64,000 nucleotides of DNA from Solitalea agri (GCF_023914155.1 NZ_JAMWYS010000024.1:248001-312000), one strand, 5' to 3'; counted from the first letter of the stretch, positions 7,516 through 18,259 are shown. Numbers and translations are program-made. The notes: generated by a model from the sequence alone, not told the origin.

Positions 7516-8529
7516 TTAATAAAAGTCATAACAATTCCTTGAGGTATCAAAACGCCGTCTTGAATTATCATGATTTGGCAAATCTGTTTCCATTAAAAAG
7601 CTGGCTTCTGTAGTTCCTGCTGTCCTGGAATAGCTTACTCTGGACAAAGTGGCATCATGGCTAATTCCTAAGCGCATTTTGCTTCGCCCCGGAAAGAGGT
7701 CAAAAATTGCGGAGACTACTACAGCATCACTGTTTTCAATGCTTTTACCTCTATACCATAAACCAACGTTTACATTTTTTCGTTTGTATTGAAAACCGGC
7801 AGTAATTGATTGAAACTTAGTTTGTTTATAAAATACCACAGATGGGATAATTTCAGGACTATCATCGAAATATGGATTCAGTGGCAAAATAAAACTTGCA
7901 TGAACTATTGAACGGATAGGTAAATTAGAAGAAGAAACACCAGTCAAGGACTCATCAGGCTTATTAAGATGTTGCATATTGGCTCCTATCATAAAATTTT
8001 TATATAAAAAATTTGTACCCGCCCCTATATCAAGATAAAATTTATTCTCGTTTACTGGGGTTGTGGCACCCGATGCAACACCTGGCAATATGCCAGTAAT
8101 TGCATCCAATTGATCAGCAAAAACCAGTTTACTCCAGTTGATTGCCCTATTGGCTACACCGGTTTGGAGCCCAAATGAAACCACTAGATCATCAGAACCT
8201 ACGCTATACGAAAAGGTTGCAGCTAAATTATTCTTAGTTAATAATCCATAGCCTTCCACCGAACGGGTAGCCATTAGTCCTATTCCTCCGCCAAAGTCAG
8301 GCACCTTATAATCGGCAGAAAAAGTAAATGACGACAGGCTTCCCGCTAAGGCACTCCACTGATTCCGGCATGTCAACCCAAACCGCAAATCACCGTCAAA
8401 CTGTCCGGTTAATGAGGGATTAAGATAAATAGGCGAATTAAAAAACTGTGAATAGTTATGATCCTGAGCTTGTAACCATTGGGGTATGATTAAAAGTACG
8501 GCAACTAATATTTTATATCCTAATTTCAT
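7516..8529 (-). CDS. PorP/SprF family type IX secretion outer-membrane protein
   Basis: A 337-residue outer-membrane beta-barrel protein with a signal peptide (cleavage after LQAQ) and the family opening DHNYSQFFNSPIYLNPSLTGQ. Proteins of this family are encoded next to large adhesins with gliding-type C-termini. The SprF protein of Flavobacterium johnsoniae is needed to deliver SprB to the surface. Here the gene starts three bases after the stop of the giant PKD protein, so the two are almost surely one transcript and one functional pair. It ends normally in the aromatic residues NCYDFY. Confidence 0.93.
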   Translation of the reverse strand: MKLGYKILVAVLLIIPQWLQAQDHNYSQFFNSPIYLNPSLTGQFDGDLRFGLTCRNQWSALAGSLSSFTFSADYKVPDFGGGIGLMATRSVEGYGLLTKNNLAATFSYSVGSDDLVVSFGLQTGVANRAINWSKLVFADQLDAITGILPGVASGATTPVNENKFYLDIGAGTNFLYKNFMIGANMQHLNKPDESLTGVSSSNLPIRSIVHASFILPLNPYFDDSPEIIPSVVFYKQTKFQSITAGFQYKRKNVNVGLWYRGKSIENSDAVVVSAIFDLFPGRSKMRLGISHDATLSRVSYSRTAGTTEASFLMETDLPNHDNSRRRFDTSRNCYDFY

Positions 8530-8532
8530 ACA

Positions 8533-11500
8533 CTATCGAATTAAATGAACTGTACCTGTCCTTTTCTTGGCTCCCTTCTCATACTGCATACCTTCCCACT
8601 CGGTTCCATTAATAAACTTGGCCGAAATATCCCATATATAAACATCCTGAGGCAATTGTTTACCATTAAACGATCCATCCCAGCCATCAGCCGGGCACCC
8701 ATCTTCAATCCTTGTAGTTTCAAAAATAAGTTCACCCCAGGTATTAAATATTCTTAACCTGTATTCTTTTAAACCAACGCCTTTAGGCATAAAAGATCGC
8801 AATTCATTTCTGATACTGCCCGGTTGGAAAGCATTAGGCACATACAGTGTTCCAGGTACTCCTTCAATGGTCACATTGCGAACCATAGTATCTAAACACC
8901 CCACTGAAGATTTCACAATTAGTCGTACGCTGTACGTTCCTACTTCGGTGTAGGTATGCTTCGGATCTTTCTCTATTGAGGATTTGCCATCACCAAACGA
9001 CCATTGATAGGTTAGACCTTCCCCTTCACTCTTATCTGCGAAATCAAAAGTATAATCAGGAATCTTAATCACTTCATCAGGCTTCACCTCAAAGTCGGCT
9101 TTGGGAGCCGGATAAACATTTATATAGGCAATTTCCGTAAACTCATCCTGACAGCCAAATTCGCCAATAGCTGTTAGTTTTACATTATAGGCCGATTTAT
9201 TAGAAGTATACGTATGTTTCGGATTTTTCTCACCCGAAAAACTACCATCCCCAAAATCCCAAATAAACTTAGTCGCATTAATCGACTGATTTGCAAAGGT
9301 TACCGTAGCCGAAACACATGATGCGCGATTATCGGCAATAAAGGCGGCCTTTGGTTTATCGGCAACTTTTACATATTGCACTGATGTTGCTGTACAAAAT
9401 CCATTATCGGCTGTTAGCTTAACTTCATAAATTCCGGCTTTTACAAATACGTGAACAGGGTCATTTACCGTCGAAAAGGCACTTCCATCACCAAAATCCC
9501 AGCTATATCCTGATGCCCCACTCGATTGGTTACTGAAATTAACCTTTAACATCCCATTACAGCTTACGCTTTCATCCATAATAAAGCCAACCGTAGGCAT
9601 GGGCCGGGTTTTAAACTTCCTGGTAATTTCAGATGGCTGACAGTCCCACTGATTCTTAGCAATCATTTTTACGGTTATCTCTGACTCAGGATCCTGTACA
9701 ACAATATTTGTAGGATTCCTGTCGGTACTTACCAATACATCATTTACATACCATTCAAAGCTATCAGCAAATAATGAGGTATTTTCGATAACCGGATTGA
9801 ACGGAGCGCAGCCCAGTAATGCATTTTCCTTAAAAGAAGCCTGAGGCAATGGATTAAACTGGATATCATGTGTAACCTTACCGGTACAGCCCAATGGAGA
9901 TGAAGCCTCCAATCTAACCTTGAAGATATAGGGTTTTACACCACCAGATGGGGTATTAAACGTATTAGTTAAATTTTTACCGGTGCTAATTAAAACATCG
10001 TTAATGAACCATTTATAAGATACTGAACCGCTACCATTATATTTAGTGGTGTTTGTAAAGGTTAAACGTGCTGATGAACCACAAACAAAGGATGCTTCCG
10101 GAGTAAAATCGGCTTCTGGAGTTTCAGACACCGTTACAATTTGAGTAGAAGTTTCTTTACACCCCGCAAACGTATAAGCCGTCAGCATAACCGTATAAAC
10201 TCCCCGCTTGGTAAAAGTATGTTGCGCCGCAGCTCCATTGGCCACATTATCGGGAGAATCAGGATCGCCAAAATCCCAAGTAAAACTATCGGCATTGGCA
10301 GGCGTTGTATTCACCAGCATATTAAAAGGTGCACAATTTAGCGCTTCTCCATTGTGATTAAAGTTAGCTTTAGGTAAAGGGAAAATTTCCAATTCCTGTG
10401 TCATCACGCCTTCACAAACATCCCCAGAAGGATGCCCCATATAGGCCGTCAACGTAACCATATACTTACCCGGTTGAGCATATTTATGCTTTGGCGCTGC
10501 TTCATTTGAGGTTTTACCATCGCCAAAATCCCATTTGTAAGACGTTGCTCCGATTGAGTTATTCACCATTTCTGCAAAATCGCTTACACAGTAATTGGAT
10601 TTAACAAAGCCAAACAAGGCCTCTGGTTTTGAATATACCACAATACGTTCAACTGTGGTACGATCAGAACAACCATTGGTGGCATATAGCGTCACATCAT
10701 ATGTACCCGGACGGGTAAATTCATGACTTATCAATTCCGGACTAGATGTAGTCTCTATTTTAGTTCCATCACCAAAATCCCATAAAAACTTATTAGCACC
10801 TTTTGAATTGTTAGAGAATTTGACGGTATGCGGAGTACATCCATCCTTCTCTGGCCCGTTTACGACTAATTCAGCCGTAACCGTATTTGGGTAAACGGTG
10901 ATCTCGTGAGCGGTTTCTTCTTCTCCACATTCGTTAACCGCACGCATTTTCATTGTAAAAACCGTTGTTTTAGTTACATCATAAGTATGTTTAACTGAAT
11001 TTAAATCAGTAGTCACCTCAGTAGTTCCGTCACCAAAATTCCAATAATAGGTGCTTAAGGTCCCTTTAGAGGTGTTAGTGCTATTAACCTCAAATGGGGC
11101 ACAACCAACCGTTTTATCAGGAGAGAATACTGAACGCGGTACCGCCCTTACTTTTACATAATCTGTATATTCAATAACCTCACAATCAGTGACTGCTTTT
11201 AATTTAATGGTATAAACCGTATCTGCATGTGTTGGATTAGGCTGAAATACAACCGGGATAGGTTGTTCATTGGTGGAAGTTTCACCGTTCCCGAAATCCC
11301 ATATGTATTTTACGCCCGTCAATGGGTCCGTTTCGTTTACAAATGAAACCGTTAATGGACCACATCCCCCATCAGTTGATTTGCTGAACTTAGCTACCGG
11401 TGTTTTTACCGTTTTAAATTCGACTGATTTCTCACTGCTCTTACATCCAAATTTACTTCCAACCACTAATTTTATAACAACCGTTACACCATTAGAATTA

Positions 11501-14500
11501 ATGGTATAACCTGGAAAAACAGGCCCCCTTCCAATACTCATCCCATCGGCAAACCACTCATAAGTGCTGTTCCGATCTGGATATTCAATAACTTTTAAAT
11601 TATTTGCGTCGATAACAAAAGGAATACAATTCAAGGCTTTTGCAACTGTAAAATCGGCCTTAGCATCAGGATTAACGGCAACAGTAACTTCATTACTCAT
11701 ATTAGACTGAGGTCCGGCACAAAATCCGCTTGAAACAGAGCGCCTGTAACTCGTTGTTTGGGTTAGAGCAGGAGCCTGGTAATCACGACTCTTTGCCCCT
11801 ATAATATCAACCCAACCTGAACCTTTATTTTCTGACCACTGATAATCAATGCTGCCATCACCACCGGTTGCATCTTGTCCAACAAACTTAGAAGGGACGA
11901 TATCCGTACAAATTATCTGGCTTCCGGAAATTGAATTATTAGCGATTCCTGACTGTACATTAATTTTTACTTCGTTACTAATAGATGAGCAGGCTCCCGA
12001 ATTAACAATTCTGCGGAAATAAGTTGTGGCAGTAATTACTTTGGACAAATTAACTCCGGTTTCGGCAGTTATATCAGTCCAGAGCGTTCCATCTAAACTT
12101 GCCTGCCATTTATAAACATAGACACTGGTTCCACCCATAGGCAAATCTCCCTGCAATTCAGCCACCTGTCCTTCACAAATTGTGGAAGAAGTCGTATTAA
12201 TAGTATTGATCAATGGAGCCAGGTTTTCTATCATAACAACATCCTCTTTTGGAGGACACGTTCCATTACTTATTGTCCATTTAAACTGATACGTTACACC
12301 GGGCAGCAATCCGGTAACTTTTGAAGAAGGGTTAGCATCATTTTCAAATACTGCGCTTGTTGCTCCTAACTGTGTCCATTTCCCAACCCCAACCGTTGAT
12401 ATATTGGCGGATAAAGTAGTTTCCGTAGCATTACATAATTGCTGATCAGTGCCGGCATTAGGATCAGTAGCAGCCTGATCAACCGTAATTTTAACGGTAT
12501 TGGTTTCAAGTATTGCACAAGTGCCGCTTTGAACTTGTGCTCTGAAATAGGTTGTTGCAGTTAAATTATTATATGTATAAGTAGCCGAATTCAGGCCCGA
12601 TACAGTTGCCCATTGATCAGTTCCATTCAGCGATGCTTCCCATTTAATTATATTGCCAGTATGCCCCGTTAACCTTACCTGGCCGGAATTAGTTCCGGAG
12701 CAAATGGTTGTTGCTCCAGATGCGGTACCGGCAACCGTAGCCGGATCAACCGTAATTTTTATGCTTTGAGTTTCTACCGTTGAATTACAGCCCTCAATGG
12801 TTCCGTCACTTTCAACTTCTACTTTATAATAAGTAGTAGCATTCAGATTTGTATAAGAATAGATATCAGCTGTTTCTCCGGGAATCACGGACCATGTTAT
12901 ATCATTAGGAGATTGCTTCCAGGCTTTAATCCTGCCCACTCTTCCTGACAAAGTAATATTCCCTCCATTTCCACTTATACAAACATTGCTGGCCGAACTG
13001 CTTAAGGTACCTGCCACAGGTTGTGCAAACACATGTAATGTAACTTCATCAGATGTAGTGGGACATTTATTTTCCGTGGCATCGTTGCTTATGGTCCATA
13101 GGAAAGTATAATTTCCCGGAATCAAACTACTAACGCTTGTGTTATTTTTTAAATCATCAGCAATAACAGCATTAGAACCCGATGGCTGGTCAGAAATGGT
13201 CCACTTACCGGTTTCAAAAGATCGAATTGCATTCCCCTGTAAGGTGTATTTATTGTTGGATACCGTTTGATCACATAATTTATCATCATTACCGGCATTA
13301 GCTACCGTAATTGCAGGACGATTAGTCAATATCATTTCATCAAACGAAGTAGGGCAAGAAGAACCGCCGGTGATTGTCCAAACAAATGTATAAGCTTCAT
13401 TCAGTAACAGGCCACTCACTTTTGCATCCGGCATTGTTGCATCATCAAAAGTTACAGACTTTCCATTCTTTTCTGTCCATTTTCCGGAACCGTTTGTTGG
13501 CGTATTGCCTTTTAAGATATACTCAGTAGCATTACAAAGGATTACATCTGCCCCCGCATTCGCGACGGTGATTCCAGGTTGGACGGTGATGATTGCTACA
13601 CTCGACTTTTCCTCAGAACATGTCCCGTTCTGAACAACAGCTCTATAATGAGTAGTTTGCGCCAAATTGGCATAATTTAAACTAGTGCTGGTATTTGAAG
13701 GACTTACTATATTCCAAGTAGTTCCATTTGTAGAAAATTCCCAACGAGTCACTACACCAGTATGGCCTGACAGGTTAATCGATCCTGATCCCAGATTAGC
13801 ACAAACGGTATTACTTCCGGTGAGTGATCCGCCTACAGTTAGTTCATCAACTGTAACGGTAAAAGGCGAGGATGTAACTTCTGTACCACAACCATCCACA
13901 TCACCCAATGATGCCACCACTGAACGATATTTGGTAGTTTGCGTTAATGCAGAAACAGATAGACTTGTCGTCGTATTATTTATATCCGTTTTTGTACTAA
14001 AGTCATCTGTCGAACTTTCCCATCTGATTATTTTCCCAACCACACCCAACAATGTCAAAGTAACATCACTGCCTTTACAAATTCGATTAGTGCCTGAAAC
14101 TGTTCCTGCTACAGGTTTTCCAAAAACTTTAATTAACACTTCGGCAGTAGTTGACGTACAGCCTGAAACATCATTTTTTATGGTCCATTTGAGTTTATAT
14201 TGACCGGGAATTAATCCACTAATGGTAGTGTTATATTTTGAAGCATCAATAAATGCAGCATTTGAAGATGCCGGCTGGCTAACAATTGTCCATAAGCCGG
14301 TTTCAAATGGTTGGGTTGAATTACCGTTTAGCGTATAGGTATTATTTTGAGTAGCGTTGTTATCACATACCGTAGCGTTAACTCCAGCATTGGCAACAGT
14401 AACGCTAGGGCGAACGGTAACCTGCGCCTCATCAAAAGTAGCAGTACAAGATGGGTTTGAAATGGTCCATCTGAAGGTATATGAACCTGGACTTAAATTA

Positions 14501-17382
14501 TTGATTGAGGTATTATAAGTATTAGCTGATGCAATAGTGGCTCCTGTACCTGCAATCATTGTCCATGTCCCTGAACCAACACTTGGATTATTAGCGGACA
14601 ATGTAGTTGAGGTGACATCACTACACAGTACCTGATCGGGACCTGCATTAGCAATGCTTGGCTTTGGATTTACAGTTATAACAACTGTTTGAAAACTACC
14701 TGCACAGTCAGTAGGGCTCACACCCAAAGGCGTTATAACATAGGTCACCGTTCCCGGCAATGTTCCTGTGTTGTTAAGTGTTTGGTTAATGATTGATGTT
14801 ACTATTCCTGAACTTTGAGCTGAAAACCCGGTAATCGCTGTTGATGATGGCGTAACAGTCCAGGTAGACCTTGTATTGGGCAGATTACTACTCAAATTAA
14901 TTACAGCATTTTCACCACTGCAAATTGTGACATTTGCGGCAGTTGCAGTTAATTGCGGCTTGGGCATAACAGTTATCCGAACATCAGTAGGAATACCGGT
15001 ACAGCTAGCAGTTTTAGGAGTGATCGTATATTTAACGACCGCATTAGCCGTTGCACTGGAATTTGTTAACAGATCATTTATCGGACCACTGCCCGATGGT
15101 GAAAAACCAGTAACAGTGCCTGATTCCACAACTGCTGTCCAGTCAAAGGAGCTACCCGAAACACTTGCCGTTGGATTATATCCTATGTTTGTTTCTGTAC
15201 AAATTGTTTTCGACAACACACTTGTAATCGTATTCTGCGGAGAAACCGTTATCGACACCTGATCAAGCGCGATTGCACAAGGACTTGGATTAATATTCTC
15301 AGCGCTCAGTGTTAAGATTACTGTTTTACCTATCTCGGATAGATCAGGGGTATAAGTTGGATTGGCTACGCTTCTGCCGGGAGTGAATATGCCTGATCCA
15401 CCTATCCAGTTAATATTCTTTGTTGGACCTCCTACAAAACCATTTAACTGAACAACTGTGCCTACACAAACTCCCTGGTCGGGGCCGGCATTTACAGTTA
15501 CCGGTTCATAAATTCTAATTACTTGTGTTGCATCACGTGAACCACAATCGTTTGTATAAGTGACCTTAACCAAATAATTCTTATTCTCAAGGAATTTAAT
15601 AATCGGATATTGACTTTGATCGTTAGTTGAATTTTCAAAGCTGAAATTCCCTCCGGTAACTACCCATTTATAAGATTGAGTAGCAGAAAACCCCGATTGG
15701 TAAATTGGTTTGTGATTAGCATCTGTGCCAAAATCAATTGTTTTAGGTACATTCTCACAATAGCTTTTAGTGGTTGGTAAAGTGACGTTTACAATGTCAA
15801 GAACTATAAAAGGAACCTGTTTAATAAAATCTCCGCATGAATTTGTCACCTTTAGTTCTAACTGATATTCACCTGGTATACTAACACTAATTGAAGGCTT
15901 TTTGGCTTTAGCGTCATTAATCGTTACTCCAGATGTTATCTGAAATGTACCTGTCTTATCCAAAACTCTCCATGCATAAGTATTCTCTCGACAAGGGCTT
16001 GGGTTGGTCTTATTTTCAACATTTAACCCTAAAGGAGCACAACCGGAAGTTTTGATAGTAAAGTCGGGAACGGGAGCTGGTTCAATACAAATGGTTTGTT
16101 CCTTCTCTGATGGAGCGCAACTGTTATTTACAGCAATCAACTTTACCTTATAGGTTCCTATTGCGGTAAATGTATAGAGTAAATCCTTAGCAGTTGAAAC
16201 GAGCTTGCCATCAACATACCATTTAAAATTAGCATCGGCGGTGCAGTTATTCCCGTTTGCGGACAAACCAACTTTTGACGTATTTATAAAACTGATGGGA
16301 TTATTTATACATCCTGGATTAGTATACGTAAAGTCTGCTTCCGGTCGTTCGAATATTTTAACATAAGCCGTAATCAGCGGTTGATCACAATTCTTTGGAT
16401 TAGAAGCATCGAATACGAATGGATTTACTAATTGAATATTTGTTTTAAAAGAGGTATAAATAATTGTACCGCCACCCAAATCTATTGGAGATTCATAACA
16501 AGATGTTTTGGAATAAAAATGACTTACTAAACCATTAGATTTAATTAATTCAGATTGTGTATAAAGGGTGTCTTTCCCATCGCCCCAAGTGAATTTATAT
16601 ATTGAACCAGGATAATTTGTTTGAACTCCGTCATTTCCAACTGTATTTACACTAAAAGCTAAAGCTGAAGGTAAACATGCTCTCAATTCACCACTAGTTT
16701 GAAGACTAATATTGTTGGTTGAGTTTATTATCAAAAATGATTTAGTGCTTATTACTCCATCTTTAGAAGTCTTAAGATTCAAACTGTAATACGATTTATT
16801 CACAGGAATCTCAAAAAGAGCATTCTCTTCACCCATTGATGTTACTAGTCCAGAGTACTCGTCTTTAAGGGTAAGATAAGATTGTGATCCAGCAGTTGAT
16901 TCATTTGTGAAAATTATTGTATTTGGGGCTTGTATGTTTCCACAAAATCCAAATATTAAATCCTTTTTTAAAGTGGTTGACGTCGGTGAGGTAAGATTGA
17001 CTTGGGGTCCAGTGGTGAGTGATATTTCAAATGAATTACTTTCATTTGAAACAATTCCGGATGGTTTAGTCGATTTAACCCGCAATTTATAATTTATACT
17101 GGCTACTTTCCCAGTTAAGTCACCATTAATAAAATTGGTATAAAACCCGTCCCATTCACCAATCTTAGTTTCACCACCAAAATTACCGGATGCATCAGAA
17201 AGGTACAATTCAAACTTATTCCCAATAGGAAAAACTCCATCAACCTTTATGGGTACAGAAATACTCGATCCATTCCCGTAGGGTCCTGGATCGACAGTTC
17301 CAATCGTAATTGTTTGAGCTAATGAACTGGCGGAAAAGAAAAGAAAAAAGGCAAAAAAAAGGAACCTGGAGATATTGTTCAT
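8533..17382 (-). CDS. Giant PKD/Ig-like surface protein with T9SS gliding-type C-terminus
   Basis: About 2,949 residues. I take the ATG at 17382, because it directly precedes a signal peptide (NNISRFLFFAFFLFFSASSLAQ); the frame is open to an ATG at 17433. The first third has beta-sandwich and PKD-like domains. The middle is a long alternating series of Ig-like modules with NAGPDQxLC and (S)GxxxICxG openings. The last third holds eight or nine PKD domains with YxWDFGDG motifs. The C-terminus (VPNAFQP...FNTWGELIFETT...WDGSFNGKQLPQDVYIW) is the CHU_C/gliding-motility type domain used for T9SS type B sorting. Many paired cysteines suggest disulfides outside the cell. Likely a surface adhesin or filament exported with the PorP/SprF neighbour. 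Confidence 0.95.
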   Translation of the reverse strand: MNNISRFLFFAFFLFFSASSLAQTITIGTVDPGPYGNGSSISVPIKVDGVFPIGNKFELYLSDASGNFGGETKIGEWDGFYTNFINGDLTGKVASINYKLRVKSTKPSGIVSNESNSFEISLTTGPQVNLTSPTSTTLKKDLIFGFCGNIQAPNTIIFTNESTAGSQSYLTLKDEYSGLVTSMGEENALFEIPVNKSYYSLNLKTSKDGVISTKSFLIINSTNNISLQTSGELRACLPSALAFSVNTVGNDGVQTNYPGSIYKFTWGDGKDTLYTQSELIKSNGLVSHFYSKTSCYESPIDLGGGTIIYTSFKTNIQLVNPFVFDASNPKNCDQPLITAYVKIFERPEADFTYTNPGCINNPISFINTSKVGLSANGNNCTADANFKWYVDGKLVSTAKDLLYTFTAIGTYKVKLIAVNNSCAPSEKEQTICIEPAPVPDFTIKTSGCAPLGLNVENKTNPSPCRENTYAWRVLDKTGTFQITSGVTINDAKAKKPSISVSIPGEYQLELKVTNSCGDFIKQVPFIVLDIVNVTLPTTKSYCENVPKTIDFGTDANHKPIYQSGFSATQSYKWVVTGGNFSFENSTNDQSQYPIIKFLENKNYLVKVTYTNDCGSRDATQVIRIYEPVTVNAGPDQGVCVGTVVQLNGFVGGPTKNINWIGGSGIFTPGRSVANPTYTPDLSEIGKTVILTLSAENINPSPCAIALDQVSITVSPQNTITSVLSKTICTETNIGYNPTASVSGSSFDWTAVVESGTVTGFSPSGSGPINDLLTNSSATANAVVKYTITPKTASCTGIPTDVRITVMPKPQLTATAANVTICSGENAVINLSSNLPNTRSTWTVTPSSTAITGFSAQSSGIVTSIINQTLNNTGTLPGTVTYVITPLGVSPTDCAGSFQTVVITVNPKPSIANAGPDQVLCSDVTSTTLSANNPSVGSGTWTMIAGTGATIASANTYNTSINNLSPGSYTFRWTISNPSCTATFDEAQVTVRPSVTVANAGVNATVCDNNATQNNTYTLNGNSTQPFETGLWTIVSQPASSNAAFIDASKYNTTISGLIPGQYKLKWTIKNDVSGCTSTTAEVLIKVFGKPVAGTVSGTNRICKGSDVTLTLLGVVGKIIRWESSTDDFSTKTDINNTTTSLSVSALTQTTKYRSVVASLGDVDGCGTEVTSSPFTVTVDELTVGGSLTGSNTVCANLGSGSINLSGHTGVVTRWEFSTNGTTWNIVSPSNTSTSLNYANLAQTTHYRAVVQNGTCSEEKSSVAIITVQPGITVANAGADVILCNATEYILKGNTPTNGSGKWTEKNGKSVTFDDATMPDAKVSGLLLNEAYTFVWTITGGSSCPTSFDEMILTNRPAITVANAGNDDKLCDQTVSNNKYTLQGNAIRSFETGKWTISDQPSGSNAVIADDLKNNTSVSSLIPGNYTFLWTISNDATENKCPTTSDEVTLHVFAQPVAGTLSSSASNVCISGNGGNITLSGRVGRIKAWKQSPNDITWSVIPGETADIYSYTNLNATTYYKVEVESDGTIEGCNSTVETQSIKITVDPATVAGTASGATTICSGTNSGQVRLTGHTGNIIKWEASLNGTDQWATVSGLNSATYTYNNLTATTYFRAQVQSGTCAILETNTVKITVDQAATDPNAGTDQQLCNATETTLSANISTVGVGKWTQLGATSAVFENDANPSSKVTGLLPGVTYQFKWTISNGTCPPKEDVVMIENLAPLINTINTTSSTICEGQVAELQGDLPMGGTSVYVYKWQASLDGTLWTDITAETGVNLSKVITATTYFRRIVNSGACSSISNEVKINVQSGIANNSISGSQIICTDIVPSKFVGQDATGGDGSIDYQWSENKGSGWVDIIGAKSRDYQAPALTQTTSYRRSVSSGFCAGPQSNMSNEVTVAVNPDAKADFTVAKALNCIPFVIDANNLKVIEYPDRNSTYEWFADGMSIGRGPVFPGYTINSNGVTVVIKLVVGSKFGCKSSEKSVEFKTVKTPVAKFSKSTDGGCGPLTVSFVNETDPLTGVKYIWDFGNGETSTNEQPIPVVFQPNPTHADTVYTIKLKAVTDCEVIEYTDYVKVRAVPRSVFSPDKTVGCAPFEVNSTNTSKGTLSTYYWNFGDGTTEVTTDLNSVKHTYDVTKTTVFTMKMRAVNECGEEETAHEITVYPNTVTAELVVNGPEKDGCTPHTVKFSNNSKGANKFLWDFGDGTKIETTSSPELISHEFTRPGTYDVTLYATNGCSDRTTVERIVVYSKPEALFGFVKSNYCVSDFAEMVNNSIGATSYKWDFGDGKTSNEAAPKHKYAQPGKYMVTLTAYMGHPSGDVCEGVMTQELEIFPLPKANFNHNGEALNCAPFNMLVNTTPANADSFTWDFGDPDSPDNVANGAAAQHTFTKRGVYTVMLTAYTFAGCKETSTQIVTVSETPEADFTPEASFVCGSSARLTFTNTTKYNGSGSVSYKWFINDVLISTGKNLTNTFNTPSGGVKPYIFKVRLEASSPLGCTGKVTHDIQFNPLPQASFKENALLGCAPFNPVIENTSLFADSFEWYVNDVLVSTDRNPTNIVVQDPESEITVKMIAKNQWDCQPSEITRKFKTRPMPTVGFIMDESVSCNGMLKVNFSNQSSGASGYSWDFGDGSAFSTVNDPVHVFVKAGIYEVKLTADNGFCTATSVQYVKVADKPKAAFIADNRASCVSATVTFANQSINATKFIWDFGDGSFSGEKNPKHTYTSNKSAYNVKLTAIGEFGCQDEFTEIAYINVYPAPKADFEVKPDEVIKIPDYTFDFADKSEGEGLTYQWSFGDGKSSIEKDPKHTYTEVGTYSVRLIVKSSVGCLDTMVRNVTIEGVPGTLYVPNAFQPGSIRNELRSFMPKGVGLKEYRLRIFNTWGELIFETTRIEDGCPADGWDGSFNGKQLPQDVYIWDISAKFINGTEWEGMQYEKGAKKRTGTVHLIR

Positions 17383-17490
17383 TAATAATGGTTTTTCAAT
17401 AGTTGGGAGGTTATTATTCATTGGTAATGGCAAAATCTATTTAAAAAATGAATCCTTTGATCGCTCGAAAGCCGAGTTTCTTAATTGCTG

Positions 17491-17616
17491 CTATGGAATA
17501 AATTGTTCCCATTCTTGTTTACAAATGGTCTGCAATTCTAAGAAAAGCAACTGCTTATAAAATTGATTTAAATCATTTCTTGCATCAATTCCATCATGAG
17601 TAGAAAATTGTTTCAT
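17491..17616 (-). CDS. Possible small protein, 41 residues
   Basis: ATG at 17616 to TAG at 17491 encodes MKQFSTHDGIDARNDLNQFY followed by KQLLFLELQTICKQEWEQFIP. Composition is protein-like (amphipathic helix, balanced charge) and it lies 108 bases upstream of the adhesin start on the same strand. I do not recognise it; it could be a leader gene or a chance frame. Confidence 0.35.
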   Translation of the reverse strand: MKQFSTHDGIDARNDLNQFYKQLLFLELQTICKQEWEQFIP

Positions 17617-17855
17617 ATGAGTTGTAATTTATGAATTGTGCCTAACTACCCTTTTTCAAGGATCGAATGTAATAAAGTTAACCAAATGGCAGCAAATTTC
17701 AACTGTTATTAATAAAATAAAATCATTAGTAATTAACACAGTCCTATGTCGCAACAACAGTTGTTAAACTAAAATCTTGGCTTAGTCATATAATTGGTCT
17801 AGAGTCAATTTTAAAGGCTTTTTTTAAATGAATTAAGCAAAACATCTCCAACCAC

Positions 17856-17896
17856 AAAAAAGCCTCATTCAGCACTGAAAGAGGCTTTTCTATTTT
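17856..17896. terminator. Bidirectional hairpin related to the ssrA terminator
   Basis: Stem GCCTCATTCAG / CTGAAAGAGGC with A-run before and T-rich tract after. The hairpin and the following ATCACTTACTTAAGCATTC match the ssrA terminator and its downstream bases at 4763-4817 at roughly 48 of 58 positions, so the two arose by duplication. Confidence 0.65.
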
Positions 17897-18007
17897 CACA
17901 TCACTTACTTAAGCATTCCAAATGACTATAGATATTATACATACGCTTTAGATACCTAGTTGCCCATCTTGTGCCCTGTCCTGAAATAACTATGGAGGTG
18001 AATAAAT

Positions 18008-18259
18008 TTATCCCTCCAAATGTGTTAACATTCTAATGGCTACAGCAGCTGTTTGATAGCATTCGTGACACGATAGTGTCCTATTTTTATTATTGGCTTG
18101 CCTTAGTAATTCCCCTGCTTCCTCGGTTACAAGGGCAGCCTGATGAATTAGGTCATTAGGAAATTGAGGATGCTTTTGTTTTGCCCACTTATAATGATTG
18201 AGTACATTATTGAGCACAGTAGCAATTTCTTGGGGTACTTCAATTGTTATGGTATCCAT
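18008..18259 (-). CDS. Short MazG-like (all-alpha NTP-PPase) protein
   Basis: An 83-residue helical protein. HPQFPNDLIHQAALVTEEAGELLRQ carries the ExxE-type metal-binding motif (EEAGEL) of MazG-like nucleotide pyrophosphohydrolases, and the C-terminal ECYQTAAVAIRML matches the second conserved helix of short phage-type members. It contains a CHEC pair that is unusual for the family. Length is at the short end. These enzymes hydrolyse NTPs or dNTPs to the monophosphate; the substrate is not predictable here. It has no same-strand partner close by except a possible small ORF upstream (18307-18459). Confidence 0.65.
   Translation of the reverse strand: MDTITIEVPQEIATVLNNVLNHYKWAKQKHPQFPNDLIHQAALVTEEAGELLRQANNKNRTLSCHECYQTAAVAIRMLTHLEG

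Larger units (their letters stand above)
17434..18007. other. Intergenic region upstream of the giant adhesin gene
   Basis: Contains a possible 41-residue minus-strand ORF (17491-17616), a hairpin related to the ssrA terminator (17856-17895) with matching downstream bases to about 17925, and a 17-base word shared with 6675-6691. The promoter of the adhesin gene must lie in this stretch, but I cannot pin it. Confidence 0.6.

Noticed and set aside
13685-14203. 172-residue plus-strand frame, and other plus-strand frames inside the adhesin gene
   Set aside because: They are shadows of the repetitive Thr/Ser/Val-rich adhesin codons on the other strand.
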